From NCBI GenBank assembly GCA_024244665.1, contig JAAEOI010000061.1, positions 1 through 64,000 on the forward strand: DNA of 64,000 nt, given 5' to 3'. The notes under the pieces are model-generated. The model was not told the DNA's origin. It saw nothing but the letters and a program-made list of their open reading frames with translations, and did not search any database. Below, in pieces: positions 27,291-36,656 of the stretch (position 1 is its first letter; each line of letters begins with the position of its first letter). Source of the DNA: Bacteroidota bacterium (lineage in GTDB: Bacteria > Bacteroidota > Bacteroidia > Bacteroidales > GCA-2748055). A program made the translations under genes and the position numbers.

Positions 27291-28598
27291 ATGACTGTAG
27301 CAGAAGTAAAAATATGGGGGAAGCTTGCCGGAGCTATTGCCTGGGATGAAGAGGCGAGCTATGCTGCCTTTGAATATGATCCAAGCTTCAGGCAACTTGG
27401 CAGGGACTTGTCTCCGTTAAAAATGCCGGTTGATTCGGCCATTCGCCCCTTTTCATTTCCTGAACTTCGAAAAGATAAAAATTCAGAATACGATACCTTC
27501 AAAGGGTTACCCGGCCTGTTGGCAGATGCATTGCCTGATAAATACGGAAACCAATTAATTAACTTATGGCTGGCACAACAAGGACGTCCACAGGATAGCA
27601 TGAATCCGGTAGAAATGCTCTGCTTTATTGGAACCCGTGGGATGGGTGCTCTTGAGTTTGAGCCGACTGTACTTAAGGAAACCAGACGGACATTTTCCTT
27701 AGAGATTGATAGTCTTGTTGATACTGCACAAAAAATGCTGAACAAACGTGAAGCATTTACAACCAATCTTAATAGGGAAGAAGAACAGGCGGTTTTGGAG
27801 ATAGTAAAGATTGGAACGTCTGCAGGTGGTGCCCGTCCTAAAGCTGTGATAGCCTGGAATGAAAAAAGCGGAGAAGTAAAATCGGGACAAACCAAAGCAC
27901 CTAAAGGATTTGAACATTGGCTCATCAAGCTAGATGGAGTTAGTGATGTACAGTTGGGTAGCAGTCACGGATACGGCAGAGTAGAAATGGCCTACTACAA
28001 TATGGCACAAGCTTGTGGTATAGATATGATGCCTTCTAGGCTGCTTGAAGAAAACGGTAGGGCGCACTTTATGACCAAACGCTTTGACCGGGAGGGTAAT
28101 GAAGTGAAACATCATGTACAAACCTTTTGTGCATTAAAGCATTTTGACTACAACCTTGTGAACAGTTTCAGTTATGAGCAGCTCTTTCAATGCATGAGAG
28201 AGTTGAAGCTAAGCTATGCGGATGCTGAGCAGATGTTCAGACGAATGGTATTCAATGTTATTGCACGAAATTGTGATGATCACACAAAGAATTTTGCTTT
28301 TTTCTTGAAGCAGGGAGGTAAATGGGAGTTGTCACCTGCATATGACCTGTGCCATGCATATCGCCCGGGTAGTGAATGGGTCAGTCAGCATGCTTTAAGC
28401 ATCAACGGCAAGAGAAAAGAAATTACCAAAGCAGATTTACTAGTTATCGGGGAATCCATTCGGTGTAAAAAAGCATCTGAGATTATTGATGAAATAAACT
28501 ACACAATAAATGAATGGGGAAAGTTTGCAGATGAGGTGAATGTAAAGACAATCTTAAGAGAAGAAATAGCCCTTACCCTGTTAAATCTTAAGAAATGA
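27291..28598 (+). CDS. hipA: HipA-type serine/threonine kinase toxin
   Basis: The 435-aa protein is full length for HipA (about 440). It has the N-subdomain start KIWGKLAGAIAWDEE, a Gly-rich segment GTSAGGARPK near residue 180, and the catalytic loop RNCDDHTKN at residues 326-334 with catalytic Asp, followed by LSPAYDLCHAY carrying the metal-binding Asp. E. coli HipA phosphorylates glutamyl-tRNA synthetase and stops growth; the target here is unknown. It forms a two-gene module with hipB and is followed by a terminator hairpin. Confidence 0.9.
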   Translation: MTVAEVKIWGKLAGAIAWDEEASYAAFEYDPSFRQLGRDLSPLKMPVDSAIRPFSFPELRKDKNSEYDTFKGLPGLLADALPDKYGNQLINLWLAQQGRPQDSMNPVEMLCFIGTRGMGALEFEPTVLKETRRTFSLEIDSLVDTAQKMLNKREAFTTNLNREEEQAVLEIVKIGTSAGGARPKAVIAWNEKSGEVKSGQTKAPKGFEHWLIKLDGVSDVQLGSSHGYGRVEMAYYNMAQACGIDMMPSRLLEENGRAHFMTKRFDREGNEVKHHVQTFCALKHFDYNLVNSFSYEQLFQCMRELKLSYADAEQMFRRMVFNVIARNCDDHTKNFAFFLKQGGKWELSPAYDLCHAYRPGSEWVSQHALSINGKRKEITKADLLVIGESIRCKKASEIIDEINYTINEWGKFADEVNVKTILREEIALTLLNLKK

Positions 28599-28693
28599 GA
28601 TACAACGGCGAGGCAAGTGAAAAATATCGAACCGGTTCCTATAATAGGGAGCATAAATTGATATTCCAGAATACCTAAGGCTTACAAAACAAA

Positions 28694-28734
28694 AAAACGG
28701 AAGAACAAGATCAAAAATCTCTTTCTTCCGTTTT
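28694..28734 (+). terminator. Terminator after hipA
   Basis: The perfect 12-bp arms aaaacggaagaa and ttcttccgtttt lie 95 bp after the hipA stop. Confidence 0.7.
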
Positions 28735-28745
28735 CAATTACTTGT

Positions 28746-28800
28746 CCTCCGCAGCTTGCGACACCGCTATAGCTATAGCGCACGCGGTCAGCGAAGGAGG
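28746..28800. repeat. Nested palindrome (REP-like)
   Basis: The outer arms cctcc/ggagg enclose accgc/gcggt, which enclose the perfect 16-bp palindrome cgctatagctatagcg. The 55-bp block is GC-rich in an AT-rich neighbourhood and seen once in the window. It may be a REP/MITE-type element; no transposase is near. Confidence 0.45.
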
Positions 28801-28801
28801 A

Positions 28802-28860
28802 GTACCCCCAACCGGACTGTTTTACGAACCATTTCTGAGGGATTTGGAATTACTTTGCAG
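28802..28860. repeat. Dispersed accessory repeat, copy 4
   Basis: It reads gtacccccaaccggactgtt, then ttacgaaccatttctgaggg and atttggaattactttgcag. It matches copy 2 through its whole length, including the extension, and both lie upstream of DUF4143 ATPase genes. Confidence 0.8.
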
Positions 28861-28870
28861 CTTAGGATAC

Positions 28871-28932
28871 TGCCAAAGTGTGGAATGAAAAGATGCCAAA
28901 GTGTGGAATGAAAAGATGCCAAAGTGTGGAAT
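28871..28932 (+). repeat. Three tandem 23-bp repeats upstream of the DUF4143 ATPase
   Basis: The unit tgccaaagtgtggaatgaaa aga begins at 28871, 28894 and 28917; the third stops after 16 bp. One diverged unit (tgccaatgtgtggaatgaaa) remains upstream of the truncated ATPase at 23113. The position 55 bp before the start codon suggests an operator or another cis-acting site of the ATPase. Confidence 0.8.
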
Positions 28933-28986
28933 AGTTTTATAAATTAACTTATTATCAGTATCTTTAGAGATAATTTTCAATTCCCT

Positions 28987-30252
28987 GTGAAAGCTTTGAA
29001 TTACATAGCTCGTATTAGTGACAAACTATTTGAGAGTTTGCTTGAATCAACAGGGGCAGTGCTTGTTGAAGGAGCAAAATGGTGTGGAAAAACTCAATCA
29101 TCATTGCAAAAAGCTAATAGTGTGGTGTACATGCAGGATCCCGATGAAGGACCCGGTTATTTGGCTATGGCAGATACCAAACCATCTCTTCTTCTGGAAG
29201 GAGAACCCCCACTACTTCTTGATGAATGGCAAATGGCTCCGGTAATTTGGGATGCTGTGAGATTTTCCGTCGACAAAAGAGGAATAATGGGTCAGTTTAT
29301 TCTTACCGGTTCAGCAACCCCCACTGACGATCAAACTGCTCATTCTGGTACAGGAAGAATTGCCAGGATGCTTATGCGACCAATGAGTCTGTTTGAATCA
29401 ATGGAATCAAATGGTAAAGTATCTCTCAAGGATCTTTTTGATGGAGAAATAGATATTGGAGCAAAAAGTACTTTGACAATAGAGCAAATTGCAAATGTCA
29501 TATGCAGGGGAGGATGGCCCGCTGCTGTTGTATCTGGGAAACAGTCTACACGAACATCCATGAACTATGTTGATGCTATTATTAACTTGGACATTCAACG
29601 TGTAGATGGGATCGAAAAGGATCCAGAAAGAGTTCGGGTATTGTTACAATCGTTGGCCCGTAATATCTCCACGCTGGCAACAGCTAAAACAATTATGGGT
29701 GATATGCAGGTAAATGAGTCGTCAATAACAACGAAGACATTGAACTCATATCTTAATGCGCTTCGTCGATTGTTTGTTATAGAAGATGTTCCTGCCTGGC
29801 AACCTTCTCTACGATCAAAGACAGCGATACGCACGTCACACAAACGCCAATTTGTTGATCCATCAATAGCAACAGCTGTAATGCGTACAAATGCACAAGG
29901 GATTTTACAGGATTTCGAGACCTTTGGTTTTTTGTTTGAATCACTGTGTACGCGAGATTTGAGAGTATATGCACAAGCAAATGATGGGGGAATATTTCAT
30001 TATCGGGATAAATCTGAACTTGAATCTGACCTGGTGATTAAGCTTCATGATGGCAGATGGGCTGCTATTGAAGTTAAACTTGGAATGAAGCAAATTGACG
30101 AAGCTGCTGCCAACTTATTAAAGCTCAGTGAAAAAGTTGATAAAGAAAAGATGAATAATCCTTCTTTTCTAATGGTACTTACAGGAGGTCAGCTTGCTTA
30201 CACGAGACCTGACGGCGTACTGGTAGTTCCAATCGGCTGCCTGAGAGATTAA
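28987..30252 (+). CDS. DUF4143 AAA ATPase (COG1373)
   Basis: This 421-aa intact member starts at the GTG at 28987. Walker A is GAKWCGKT (residues 29-36) and Walker B LLLDEW (76-81), followed by GQFILTGSATP (sensor-like). The C-terminal DUF4143 half has the ESLCTRDLRVYAQ and HYRDKSELESDLVI nuclease-like block (E-x-D with the later AIEVKLG). The biochemical role of this family is unsettled; it occurs in many paralogues per genome. The truncated copy at 23.1 kb and the matching 5' flanks show that it duplicates within this region. Confidence 0.85.
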   Translation: MKALNYIARISDKLFESLLESTGAVLVEGAKWCGKTQSSLQKANSVVYMQDPDEGPGYLAMADTKPSLLLEGEPPLLLDEWQMAPVIWDAVRFSVDKRGIMGQFILTGSATPTDDQTAHSGTGRIARMLMRPMSLFESMESNGKVSLKDLFDGEIDIGAKSTLTIEQIANVICRGGWPAAVVSGKQSTRTSMNYVDAIINLDIQRVDGIEKDPERVRVLLQSLARNISTLATAKTIMGDMQVNESSITTKTLNSYLNALRRLFVIEDVPAWQPSLRSKTAIRTSHKRQFVDPSIATAVMRTNAQGILQDFETFGFLFESLCTRDLRVYAQANDGGIFHYRDKSELESDLVIKLHDGRWAAIEVKLGMKQIDEAAANLLKLSEKVDKEKMNNPSFLMVLTGGQLAYTRPDGVLVVPIGCLRD

Positions 30253-30328
30253 GGTTCCAAACCCCTGGCCTGGAATTGGTAAAAGATTGAGTGGATCTTC
30301 CAGAATCCCAACGAGTTAGAAAAAGAAA

Positions 30329-30367
30329 AACCGGAAGATCAAGGTGACTTACCTCTTTCTTCCGGTT
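30329..30367 (+). terminator. Terminator after the DUF4143 ATPase
   Basis: The arms aaccggaaga and tcttccggtt form a perfect 10-bp stem about 80 bp after the stop codon, directly before repeat copy 5. It may serve both converging genes. Confidence 0.65.
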
Positions 30368-30368
30368 C

Positions 30369-30420
30369 TGTACCCCCAACCGGACAGTTTTACAAACCAT
30401 TTCTGAGGGATTTGGATTTG
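30369..30420. repeat. Dispersed accessory repeat, copy 5
   Basis: It reads gtacccccaaccggacagtt, then ttacaaaccatttctgaggg and atttggatttg. It is followed by ccaaagtccggaac and ggcgtcaatgttcggaatg motifs, the latter recurring as ggcgtcaaatttcggaacg inside the ATPase 3' end at 30.52 kb. Confidence 0.75.
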
Positions 30421-30497
30421 ATCTGGCAGGTTGATTTCAGCCAAAGTCCGGAACAAAAAGGCGTCAATGTTCGGAATGCATTTTCAAATTAGACTAC

Positions 30498-31658
30498 TTA
30501 ATTCAAAATTTTTCTTCGTAAAAAGGCGTCAAATTTCGGAACGGTAAAAGTCGTTAATCCAAATGCAGGGCTGTATATCATCCCCTTTTTTATTAATTCA
30601 TCTCGGATAGGTGCTGCTTTTCTAACAGACATATTCAAAAGGTGGGCGATCTCACCTGATTTTGCAGGTAGTGATGGCACCTTAGCCATGGCAAGTACAT
30701 ATTGCTGCTGTCTGACGGTAAGCCTTTCATATCGTACTTTATAAAAACCATTATCCAGGTCACTCAAAGCTTGCTTAGTAGCTTTTTTAATATCATCCAG
30801 GGTAATTGAAGAATCTTTCGCCTTGTCCCAGGCATTTGAACCCCATACTTGCAAAAAAAATGGATAGCCTTCTGTTTGATTAATAATTTCAGTAATAGCT
30901 TCTGGCTCGTATGAAACTTTATATTTCCTCGCGGGATCAATAATTGCCTTTTTTGCTTGCTTTGGTTCTAGTTCTCCAATCGATATAAAGTCAAATAGAC
31001 GCTCAGCATATGATTTGGCTTCGCCTGCCAGTTTTGCAATTTGAGGTAAGCCTGCTCCAAAAAAAAGGAATGGAAGTTTCTTTTGGGATATTTTGTGTAA
31101 AGCAATAATTAAAGCTTCTAATTCTTTTTGTTTTAAATATTGGATTTCATCAATAAATAGAATAGCAACAGTATTTCTGTTCTGTGCTGCAGCACCTATT
31201 GATACAAGTAGTTCTGTTAAATCAGTGTCCATTTTTCCAGTAGCGGGGGCCTTTGTCATGCCAATTTCCAAATCACCATATTTGACACGAAACATACTGG
31301 CAAAACCGCTTAGACGATTGAAAGCATTTGTGATATCCTCTCCTGCTTTCCTTTTTCGATTAAGTTTAAGTAGAATACTATGTAGGCGTGGAATAATGAG
31401 CTCAGGAAATGTAGTGTCAGGACTTGCTTCAACAAATGCAGTTTGACATCCGGCTTCTTCAGCTTCATTATTTATTCGATTGAGTAAAACTGTTTTCCCA
31501 ACCCCTCTTAATCCCAACATTAACTGACATTTTGCAAAATTGCCTTTTAGAGTTCTATTATAGGCAATGTACGCTGAATGAATAATATCATCTCTGCCAG
31601 CCATAACAGCAGGAGGAACGCCTGCCCCGGGAGTATATGGATTGTCAATAGCATTCAT
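30498..31658 (-). CDS. AAA+ ATPase with C-terminal winged helix
   Basis: The 386-aa protein has Walker A GLRGVGKT at residues 49-56, Walker B ILFIDEIQ near residue 145, and the sensor-type LPFLFFGAGLPQ. The C-terminal ~90 residues form a winged helix (LTVRQQQYVLAMAKVPSLPA, IAHLLNMSVRKAAPIRDEL). It is of the archaeal-ATPase/Orc1-like type of unknown role, often repeated in accessory DNA. A fragment of the same gene lies at 21739-21970. It converges with the DUF4143 ATPase across repeat copy 5. Confidence 0.8.
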   Translation of the reverse strand: MNAIDNPYTPGAGVPPAVMAGRDDIIHSAYIAYNRTLKGNFAKCQLMLGLRGVGKTVLLNRINNEAEEAGCQTAFVEASPDTTFPELIIPRLHSILLKLNRKRKAGEDITNAFNRLSGFASMFRVKYGDLEIGMTKAPATGKMDTDLTELLVSIGAAAQNRNTVAILFIDEIQYLKQKELEALIIALHKISQKKLPFLFFGAGLPQIAKLAGEAKSYAERLFDFISIGELEPKQAKKAIIDPARKYKVSYEPEAITEIINQTEGYPFFLQVWGSNAWDKAKDSSITLDDIKKATKQALSDLDNGFYKVRYERLTVRQQQYVLAMAKVPSLPAKSGEIAHLLNMSVRKAAPIRDELIKKGMIYSPAFGLTTFTVPKFDAFLRRKILN

Positions 31659-31800
31659 TTCTATGAAGTTTAGTAAGGTTTGGTCTCTCCGGCCAAAACT
31701 AAGCTAAATTTTCTAGAATTGAACAAGAAATGCTCATCGTAGCCTATTTTCAAATATGGATTCATGATGTTAATGTGCTAAGTATAGGAATTATCGTATA

Positions 31801-31853
31801 AAAAAACAGAGTGAGTGTTCATCGCTTTCGCTCTTCACTCTCACTCTGTTTTT
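31801..31853 (-). terminator. Terminator of tRNA-Leu
   Basis: The arms aaaaacagagtgag and ctcactctgttttt make a perfect stem with A/T runs on both sides, starting one base after the tRNA 3' end. Confidence 0.75.
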
Positions 31854-31854
31854 G

Positions 31855-31940
31855 TACCCGGAGCCGGGATCGAACCGGCACGGCCATTACTGGCCACTGG
31901 ATTTTAAGTCCAGCGCGTCTACCAATTCCGCCATCCGGGC
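31855..31940 (-). tRNA. tRNA-Leu (TAA)
   Basis: The minus strand reads GCCCGGATGGCGGAATTGG and has the anticodon arm GGACT-TAA-AATCC, a long variable arm (GGCCAGTAATGGCC) typical of class II tRNAs, the T loop TTCGATC and acceptor GCCCGGA/TCCGGGT with discriminator A. CCA is not encoded. Confidence 0.92.
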
Positions 31941-32029
31941 ATCAAGTAGACATTACTACCAATGTGTTTATTCAATTCTACCAGAACTTCTGCTGCAAAA
32001 GCGATGCAAATTTAAACAAAAAAGCCAAA

Positions 32030-32379
32030 CTATTCCATTAGGAGCTCCATTGCATCCTCCACATCCCCGGGAGAACTCATGATTTTGGTGAAAGTACCAT
32101 GGTTAGTGCAAGCTAGTGCAGCGAAAACAGGTATTCAGGGTTCAACAGAGAGACGTCAATTTTTGTCCCGTTTTTCTGAAAGCCTATCTTCATCGCAGCG
32201 GCCATCATTCACTGATCTCCGGCACAGGACAGTGTTTTTTTCATCCGTGAAAACCACCACATAGAGATCCGGAATAGCTCCCGGCTGGTATTGTCCCGGT
32301 ATTTGATAACCGTTCTCTTTCAATACTGAAACAATTTTTTCCTGGCCTTATGCATGTTACCATCCAACTCAGCAAGCAT
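32030..32379 (-). pseudogene. Remnant of a broken unidentified gene
   Basis: On the minus strand, ATG at 32379 opens MLAELDGNMHKARKK, then a shift by one base at a run of six A (32335-32340) gives IVSVLKENGYQIPG and PGAIPDLYVVVFTDEKN. After two stops another coding-like piece (GTFTKIMSSPGDVEDAMELL) ends at 32030. The two pieces read like parts of one protein. I do not recognise it. It lies between tRNA-Leu and tRNA-Gly. Confidence 0.35.
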
Positions 32380-32452
32380 ATTGAAGATGCTGTGGAATTA
32401 ATACAACTGATATATCAGTTTGCTGCTGACAGTGGAGGGGGGGGGTAATGAA

Positions 32453-32484
32453 AAAGAGGGCAACCGTAAATGGATGCCCTCTTT
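32453..32484 (-). terminator. Terminator of tRNA-Gly
   Basis: The arms aaagagggca and tgccctcttt form a perfect stem 9 bp past the tRNA 3' end, read leftward. Confidence 0.7.
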
Positions 32485-32493
32485 CAACTTTTG

Positions 32494-32566
<73 letters not shown>

Positions 32567-32656
32567 AAATGGATTGCAAATATAATACTGATATTTGATA
32601 TGTGCAACAACTTAATACCACTTACATGGATAGTTGCTTAAAGATGAGGTCCTTAT

Positions 32657-35272
32657 CTATAATCCGGAAAGTTTTTTGATCTCGTTCAGCTTGTTGAGGG
32701 CTTCAACAGGGGTGAGGTTATTAATGTCCAGGTCTGCGATCTGATCACGGATCTGTTTCAGAACGGGGTCATCGAGCTGAAAAAAGCTCATCTGCAGGCC
32801 TTCACGATGGCCGGCAATCTCTGCAACAGGCTTGCTCAGGTTCTTCTCGCCCCCGGTCTTCTCAAGCTCCTCAAGGATCTCATTGGCCCTTTTTACCACG
32901 CTGCGAGGCATGCCGGCCATCCGGGCCACATGGATCCCGAAACTGTGCTCACTGCCTCCCGGAACCAGTTTTCTAAGGAATATTACCCGGTCGTCCAGCT
33001 CCTTTATGGAAACATTATAGTTCCTGATGCGGGGAAAATCAGCTGCCATCTCGTTTAACTCATGATAATGGGTGGCAAACAAGGTTTTTGCCTTTCCTCC
33101 CACTTGTTCATGAATGTACTCCACCATGGCCCATGCGATGGAGATCCCGTCATAGGTGCTGGTTCCGCGCCCGATCTCATCCAGGATCACAAGGCTTCGT
33201 TCTGAAAGGTTATTCAGGATACTGGCAGCTTCCAGCATCTCTACCATGAAAGTTGATTCACCCAGGGAGATATTATCCGAGGCTCCCACCCGGGTAAAGA
33301 TCTTATCCACCCAGCCGATGCGGGCCGAACGTGCGGGCACAAAACTCCCCACCTGGGCCATTAACGTTATGAGGGCTGTTTGCCGTAGAAATGCTGACTT
33401 TCCGGACATGTTGGGGCCGGTCAGGATCACAATCTGTTGATCCTCGTCATCCAGGTTTACATCGTTGCTTACATAAGCCTCATCCTCGGGCAGCTGCCTT
33501 TCGATCACAGGATGCCTTCCTTCGGAAATCTCGATGGTGGTCGATTCATTCACCTCGGGGCGGCAGTAATCGTAATCCAGTGCGATCCTCGCAAATGAAA
33601 GCAGGCAGTCGAGCCGTGCAATAAGCGAAGCATTCAGTTGAACGGCCTCAACCGAATCTGAGATCCCCGCAACCAGTTCCTGGTACAGTCTTGCCTCCAG
33701 GACCAGGCACTTCTCCTCGGCTCCAAGGATCTTATCCTCGTACGATTTCAACTCTTCGGTAATGTAGCGCTCAGCACTCACGAGGGTCTGCTTCCTGATC
33801 CACTCCTCCGGAACCTTATCCTTATGGGTATTGCGAACCTCGATATAGTACCCGAAAACATTGTTGAAAGCGATTTTAAGGCTTGGAATACCGGTACGTT
33901 CCATCTCCCGCTGCTGCATTTTCACCAGGTAGTCCTTTCCCGAATTCATGATCTCCCTTAGTTCGTCCAGTTCGGACGAAACACTGGCAGCAATCACACC
34001 CCCTTTGTTAAGCATGGCGGGAGGTTCAGCTGCTATTTCTTTTTCTATCCGTTCCTTCACCGTAAAACAGGGATCAATCTGGCCGGCAAGCTTCTGCAGG
34101 GATACCTCTCCCGATTCGCTGCACCTCTCTTTTAGCGGCTCCAGTGCATTAAGTGCATTTTTTAACTGAACCAGTTCACGGGGCAGGATTCTGCCCACGG
34201 CAACCTTCGAAATGATCCTTTCCAGATCCCCGATCTGTTTGATTTTATCTGCAAGGAATTCTCTGAGCGATTCATCATCCCTGATTTGCTCCACCATATT
34301 ATGGCGTTCCCTGATCAGGAGCACATCCTTCAGGGGCAAGGCCAGCCAGCGTTTAAGCAGGCGGGCACCCATAGGCGTAACCGTCTGGTCCATCACATCA
34401 AGAAGGGTTCTGGCTCCCTCATACAGGGCATTGAACACTTCAAGGTTCCGGATGGTAAACCGGTCGAGCCATACATAATGGTTCCTTTCGATCCTTGACA
34501 GGCGTGAAATATGTCCGGTTTTTGAATGCTGGGTTAAGTCTAGATACTGGAGTATGGCTCCGCTTGCAATCACTCCATGCAGGAGATCCTGCACCCCGAA
34601 TCCCTTCAGGTTTTTTGTACCAAACTGCAGCTGCAGCTTCTCCCTGGCATTATCTTCAGTATAGACCCAATCGTCCAGATTAAAAGTGTGATAACCATTC
34701 CCAAACGACTCCACAAACTCTTCCCTGTTACTTTTCTGAACCAGCACCTCCCTGGGATTGAAGCTACTTAACAATTTGTCAATAAAAGACCGGTCTCCCT
34801 GTGATGTGAGAAATTCACCCGTTGATATATCCAGGAAGGCGATCCCGTTTACCTGCCGGTCCAGGAATACACTGGCCAGAAAATTGTTTTCACGGTTCTC
34901 CAGGACATGGTCGTTGTAGGTTACCCCCGGGGTAACCAATTCGGTAATTCCCCGCTTGACGATCTTCTTTGTCATTTTGGGATCCTCCAGCTGCTCGCAG
35001 ATGGCTACCCGCTGTCCGGCGCGGACCAGCTTTGGGAGATAGTTATCCAGAGCATGGTAAGGAAACCCGGCCAGTTCAACAAAAGAGGCTGCGCCATTGG
35101 CCCGCCGGGTCAGTGTAATTCCAAGGATCTCCGCCGTCTGGATGGCATCTTCTCCGAATGTTTCATAGAAATCTCCCACCCTGAACAGCAGGATTGCATC
35201 CGGGTTTTTTGCCTTGACAGAGTAGTATTGCTTCATCAAAGGCGTCTCGACAATATTTTTAGGCGCTGCCAA
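32657..35272 (-). CDS. mutS: DNA mismatch repair protein MutS
   Basis: This 871-aa full-length MutS has the N-terminal mismatch-recognition domain with the FYETFGEDA motif (the Phe-x-Glu that stacks on the mismatch), the core and clamp domains, then the ATPase with Walker [14 protein letters not shown] near residue 620 and [16 protein letters not shown]. The C-terminal tail is short. It recognises mismatches and recruits MutL. It stands alone, divergent from the transporter gene, and is the first core gene right of the accessory region. Confidence 0.96.
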   Translation of the reverse strand: MAAPKNIVETPLMKQYYSVKAKNPDAILLFRVGDFYETFGEDAIQTAEILGITLTRRANGAASFVELAGFPYHALDNYLPKLVRAGQRVAICEQLEDPKMTKKIVKRGITELVTPGVTYNDHVLENRENNFLASVFLDRQVNGIAFLDISTGEFLTSQGDRSFIDKLLSSFNPREVLVQKSNREEFVESFGNGYHTFNLDDWVYTEDNAREKLQLQFGTKNLKGFGVQDLLHGVIASGAILQYLDLTQHSKTGHISRLSRIERNHYVWLDRFTIRNLEVFNALYEGARTLLDVMDQTVTPMGARLLKRWLALPLKDVLLIRERHNMVEQIRDDESLREFLADKIKQIGDLERIISKVAVGRILPRELVQLKNALNALEPLKERCSESGEVSLQKLAGQIDPCFTVKERIEKEIAAEPPAMLNKGGVIAASVSSELDELREIMNSGKDYLVKMQQREMERTGIPSLKIAFNNVFGYYIEVRNTHKDKVPEEWIRKQTLVSAERYITEELKSYEDKILGAEEKCLVLEARLYQELVAGISDSVEAVQLNASLIARLDCLLSFARIALDYDYCRPEVNESTTIEISEGRHPVIERQLPEDEAYVSNDVNLDDEDQQIVILTGPNMSGKSAFLRQTALITLMAQVGSFVPARSARIGWVDKIFTRVGASDNISLGESTFMVEMLEAASILNNLSERSLVILDEIGRGTSTYDGISIAWAMVEYIHEQVGGKAKTLFATHYHELNEMAADFPRIRNYNVSIKELDDRVIFLRKLVPGGSEHSFGIHVARMAGMPRSVVKRANEILEELEKTGGEKNLSKPVAEIAGHREGLQMSFFQLDDPVLKQIRDQIADLDINNLTPVEALNKLNEIKKLSGL

Positions 35273-35351
35273 ATGTCTGAATTGGTCCTCAAAAATACAG
35301 GATATGGTGAGATTAATTTTATTTCTCCCCTATTTTTTCTTAATTGAGTAC

Positions 35352-36590
35352 ATGCTATCTAAACGATACACCCTGACCTACCTGATATTTGCCGGCTTTT
35401 TCCTCGGAATCCTAGCCGGTTGGCTGGTGGGAGAATCCATCATCCCGGTTGCTGATCCCATGAAAAATCTCTTTCTGCGCCTGCTGAGAATGGCCATCAT
35501 GCCCCTGGTGATCACCTCCATTATCAGTGCTGTAATCCAGGTGGGAAGTAGTCGCGGACTGGGATTGATCAGTCTGCGCACCATCACCTACTACATCATT
35601 ACCAGCCTCCTCGCCATCCTCACCGGCCAGTTTCTGGTCAATATTTTTCAACCTGGGAAAGGGGCTAATATCGGACTGGAAGCACAGCCGGAAGGCATCG
35701 GGGTAACAGAACAGAAATTCAGTGACCTCCTACTCAATATCATCCCTGAAAATCCATTTGAAGCGATGGCCCAAGGAGATGTTCTGCCAGTGATCTTCTT
35801 CTCGCTGCTTTTCGCATTCTTTGTGACCCGTCTGAAAACAGGTCAGCGAGACCAGATGAGCGGCTTTTTCAGGGCCGCATTCGAGGCCATGATGAAACTC
35901 ACCTCATTCGTGATCTGGACGGCCCCCATAGGTGTTTTCGGGATCATGGCAGGGATTGTGGCAAAAACCGGGTTTGATGCCTTTGCATCGCTGGGTAAAT
36001 TCTTCCTGGTAGTACTTGCCGGCCTTTCCATACACTTCTTCATCACCCTGCCCGTTATACTGAAATACATTGGGAAATGCAGTCCGGTCAAGCACTATCG
36101 AGGTATGCTTTCGGCATTAATGACAGCATTTTCGACCTGCTCGACCATCGTTACCCTTCCCCTCACCATGAAAGCTGTAACCGAGGTCTCGGGTGCATCA
36201 AAAAAAGCTGCAGGATTTGTACTTCCCATCGGGGCCACAATCAATATGGATGGAACAGCGCTGTACGAGTGTGTGGCCACCATCTTCATTGCCCAGGTGT
36301 ACGGTATTGAACTGGGAATAGCACAGCAGGCCATCGTGGTAGTATCCGCCGTCCTGGCATCCATTGGAGCAGCTTCCATCCCCATGAGCGGACTGGTGAT
36401 GATGTCCATCATTCTGAATGCGGTCGGACTACCACTGGAGGGTGTGGCCCTGATCCTGGCTGTGGATCGCATCCTTGACATGTTCAGAACCACGGTCAAT
36501 GTTTTCAGCGACAGTGTGGGTGCGGTGGTGATCAGCCGCCTCGAAGGCGATCCTCCACAGGATAGTGATTCAAATGAGACCTCCTCCTGA
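35352..36590 (+). CDS. Dicarboxylate/amino-acid:cation symporter (SDF family)
   Basis: The 412-aa protein is read from the ATG at 35352 (MLSKRYTLTYLIFAG); a longer frame adds 16 residues without family support. It has eight or so membrane segments and the two re-entrant loops: STCSTIVTLPLT (the serine-rich hairpin) and GATINMDGTALYE (the cation/substrate NMDGT motif), plus the ASIGAASIPMSGLVMM loop. It imports glutamate, aspartate or C4-dicarboxylates with Na+ or H+. It is followed by a bidirectional terminator. Confidence 0.9.
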   Translation: MLSKRYTLTYLIFAGFFLGILAGWLVGESIIPVADPMKNLFLRLLRMAIMPLVITSIISAVIQVGSSRGLGLISLRTITYYIITSLLAILTGQFLVNIFQPGKGANIGLEAQPEGIGVTEQKFSDLLLNIIPENPFEAMAQGDVLPVIFFSLLFAFFVTRLKTGQRDQMSGFFRAAFEAMMKLTSFVIWTAPIGVFGIMAGIVAKTGFDAFASLGKFFLVVLAGLSIHFFITLPVILKYIGKCSPVKHYRGMLSALMTAFSTCSTIVTLPLTMKAVTEVSGASKKAAGFVLPIGATINMDGTALYECVATIFIAQVYGIELGIAQQAIVVVSAVLASIGAASIPMSGLVMMSIILNAVGLPLEGVALILAVDRILDMFRTTVNVFSDSVGAVVISRLEGDPPQDSDSNETSS

Positions 36591-36606
36591 GACATTTTCC
36601 CATAAA

Positions 36607-36640
36607 AAAACCGCCCTGCAGGTAGACACAGGACGGTTTT
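36607..36640. terminator. Bidirectional terminator
   Basis: The arms aaaccgccctg and caggacggttt flank a short loop between the two converging genes, with A and T runs on the outer sides. Confidence 0.7.
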
Positions 36641-36656
36641 CTTCAATTCATTTATA

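Noticed and set aside
28802..28860. Dispersed repeat as a decayed tRNA (tgtaccc--ccgg--gaacc resembles the tRNA-Leu 3' end at 31854)
   Set aside because: Only the first words match; no T arm, anticodon arm or acceptor pairing can be drawn.
28871..28932. Possible small CRISPR array from the tandem units
   Set aside because: The repeats are directly adjacent with a 23-bp period and no unique spacers; no cas genes are present.
31852..32082. 76-codon plus-strand frames over tRNA-Leu
   Set aside because: The translation (EPGSNRHGHYWPLDFKSSA) is the usual false product of a tRNA-Leu complement.
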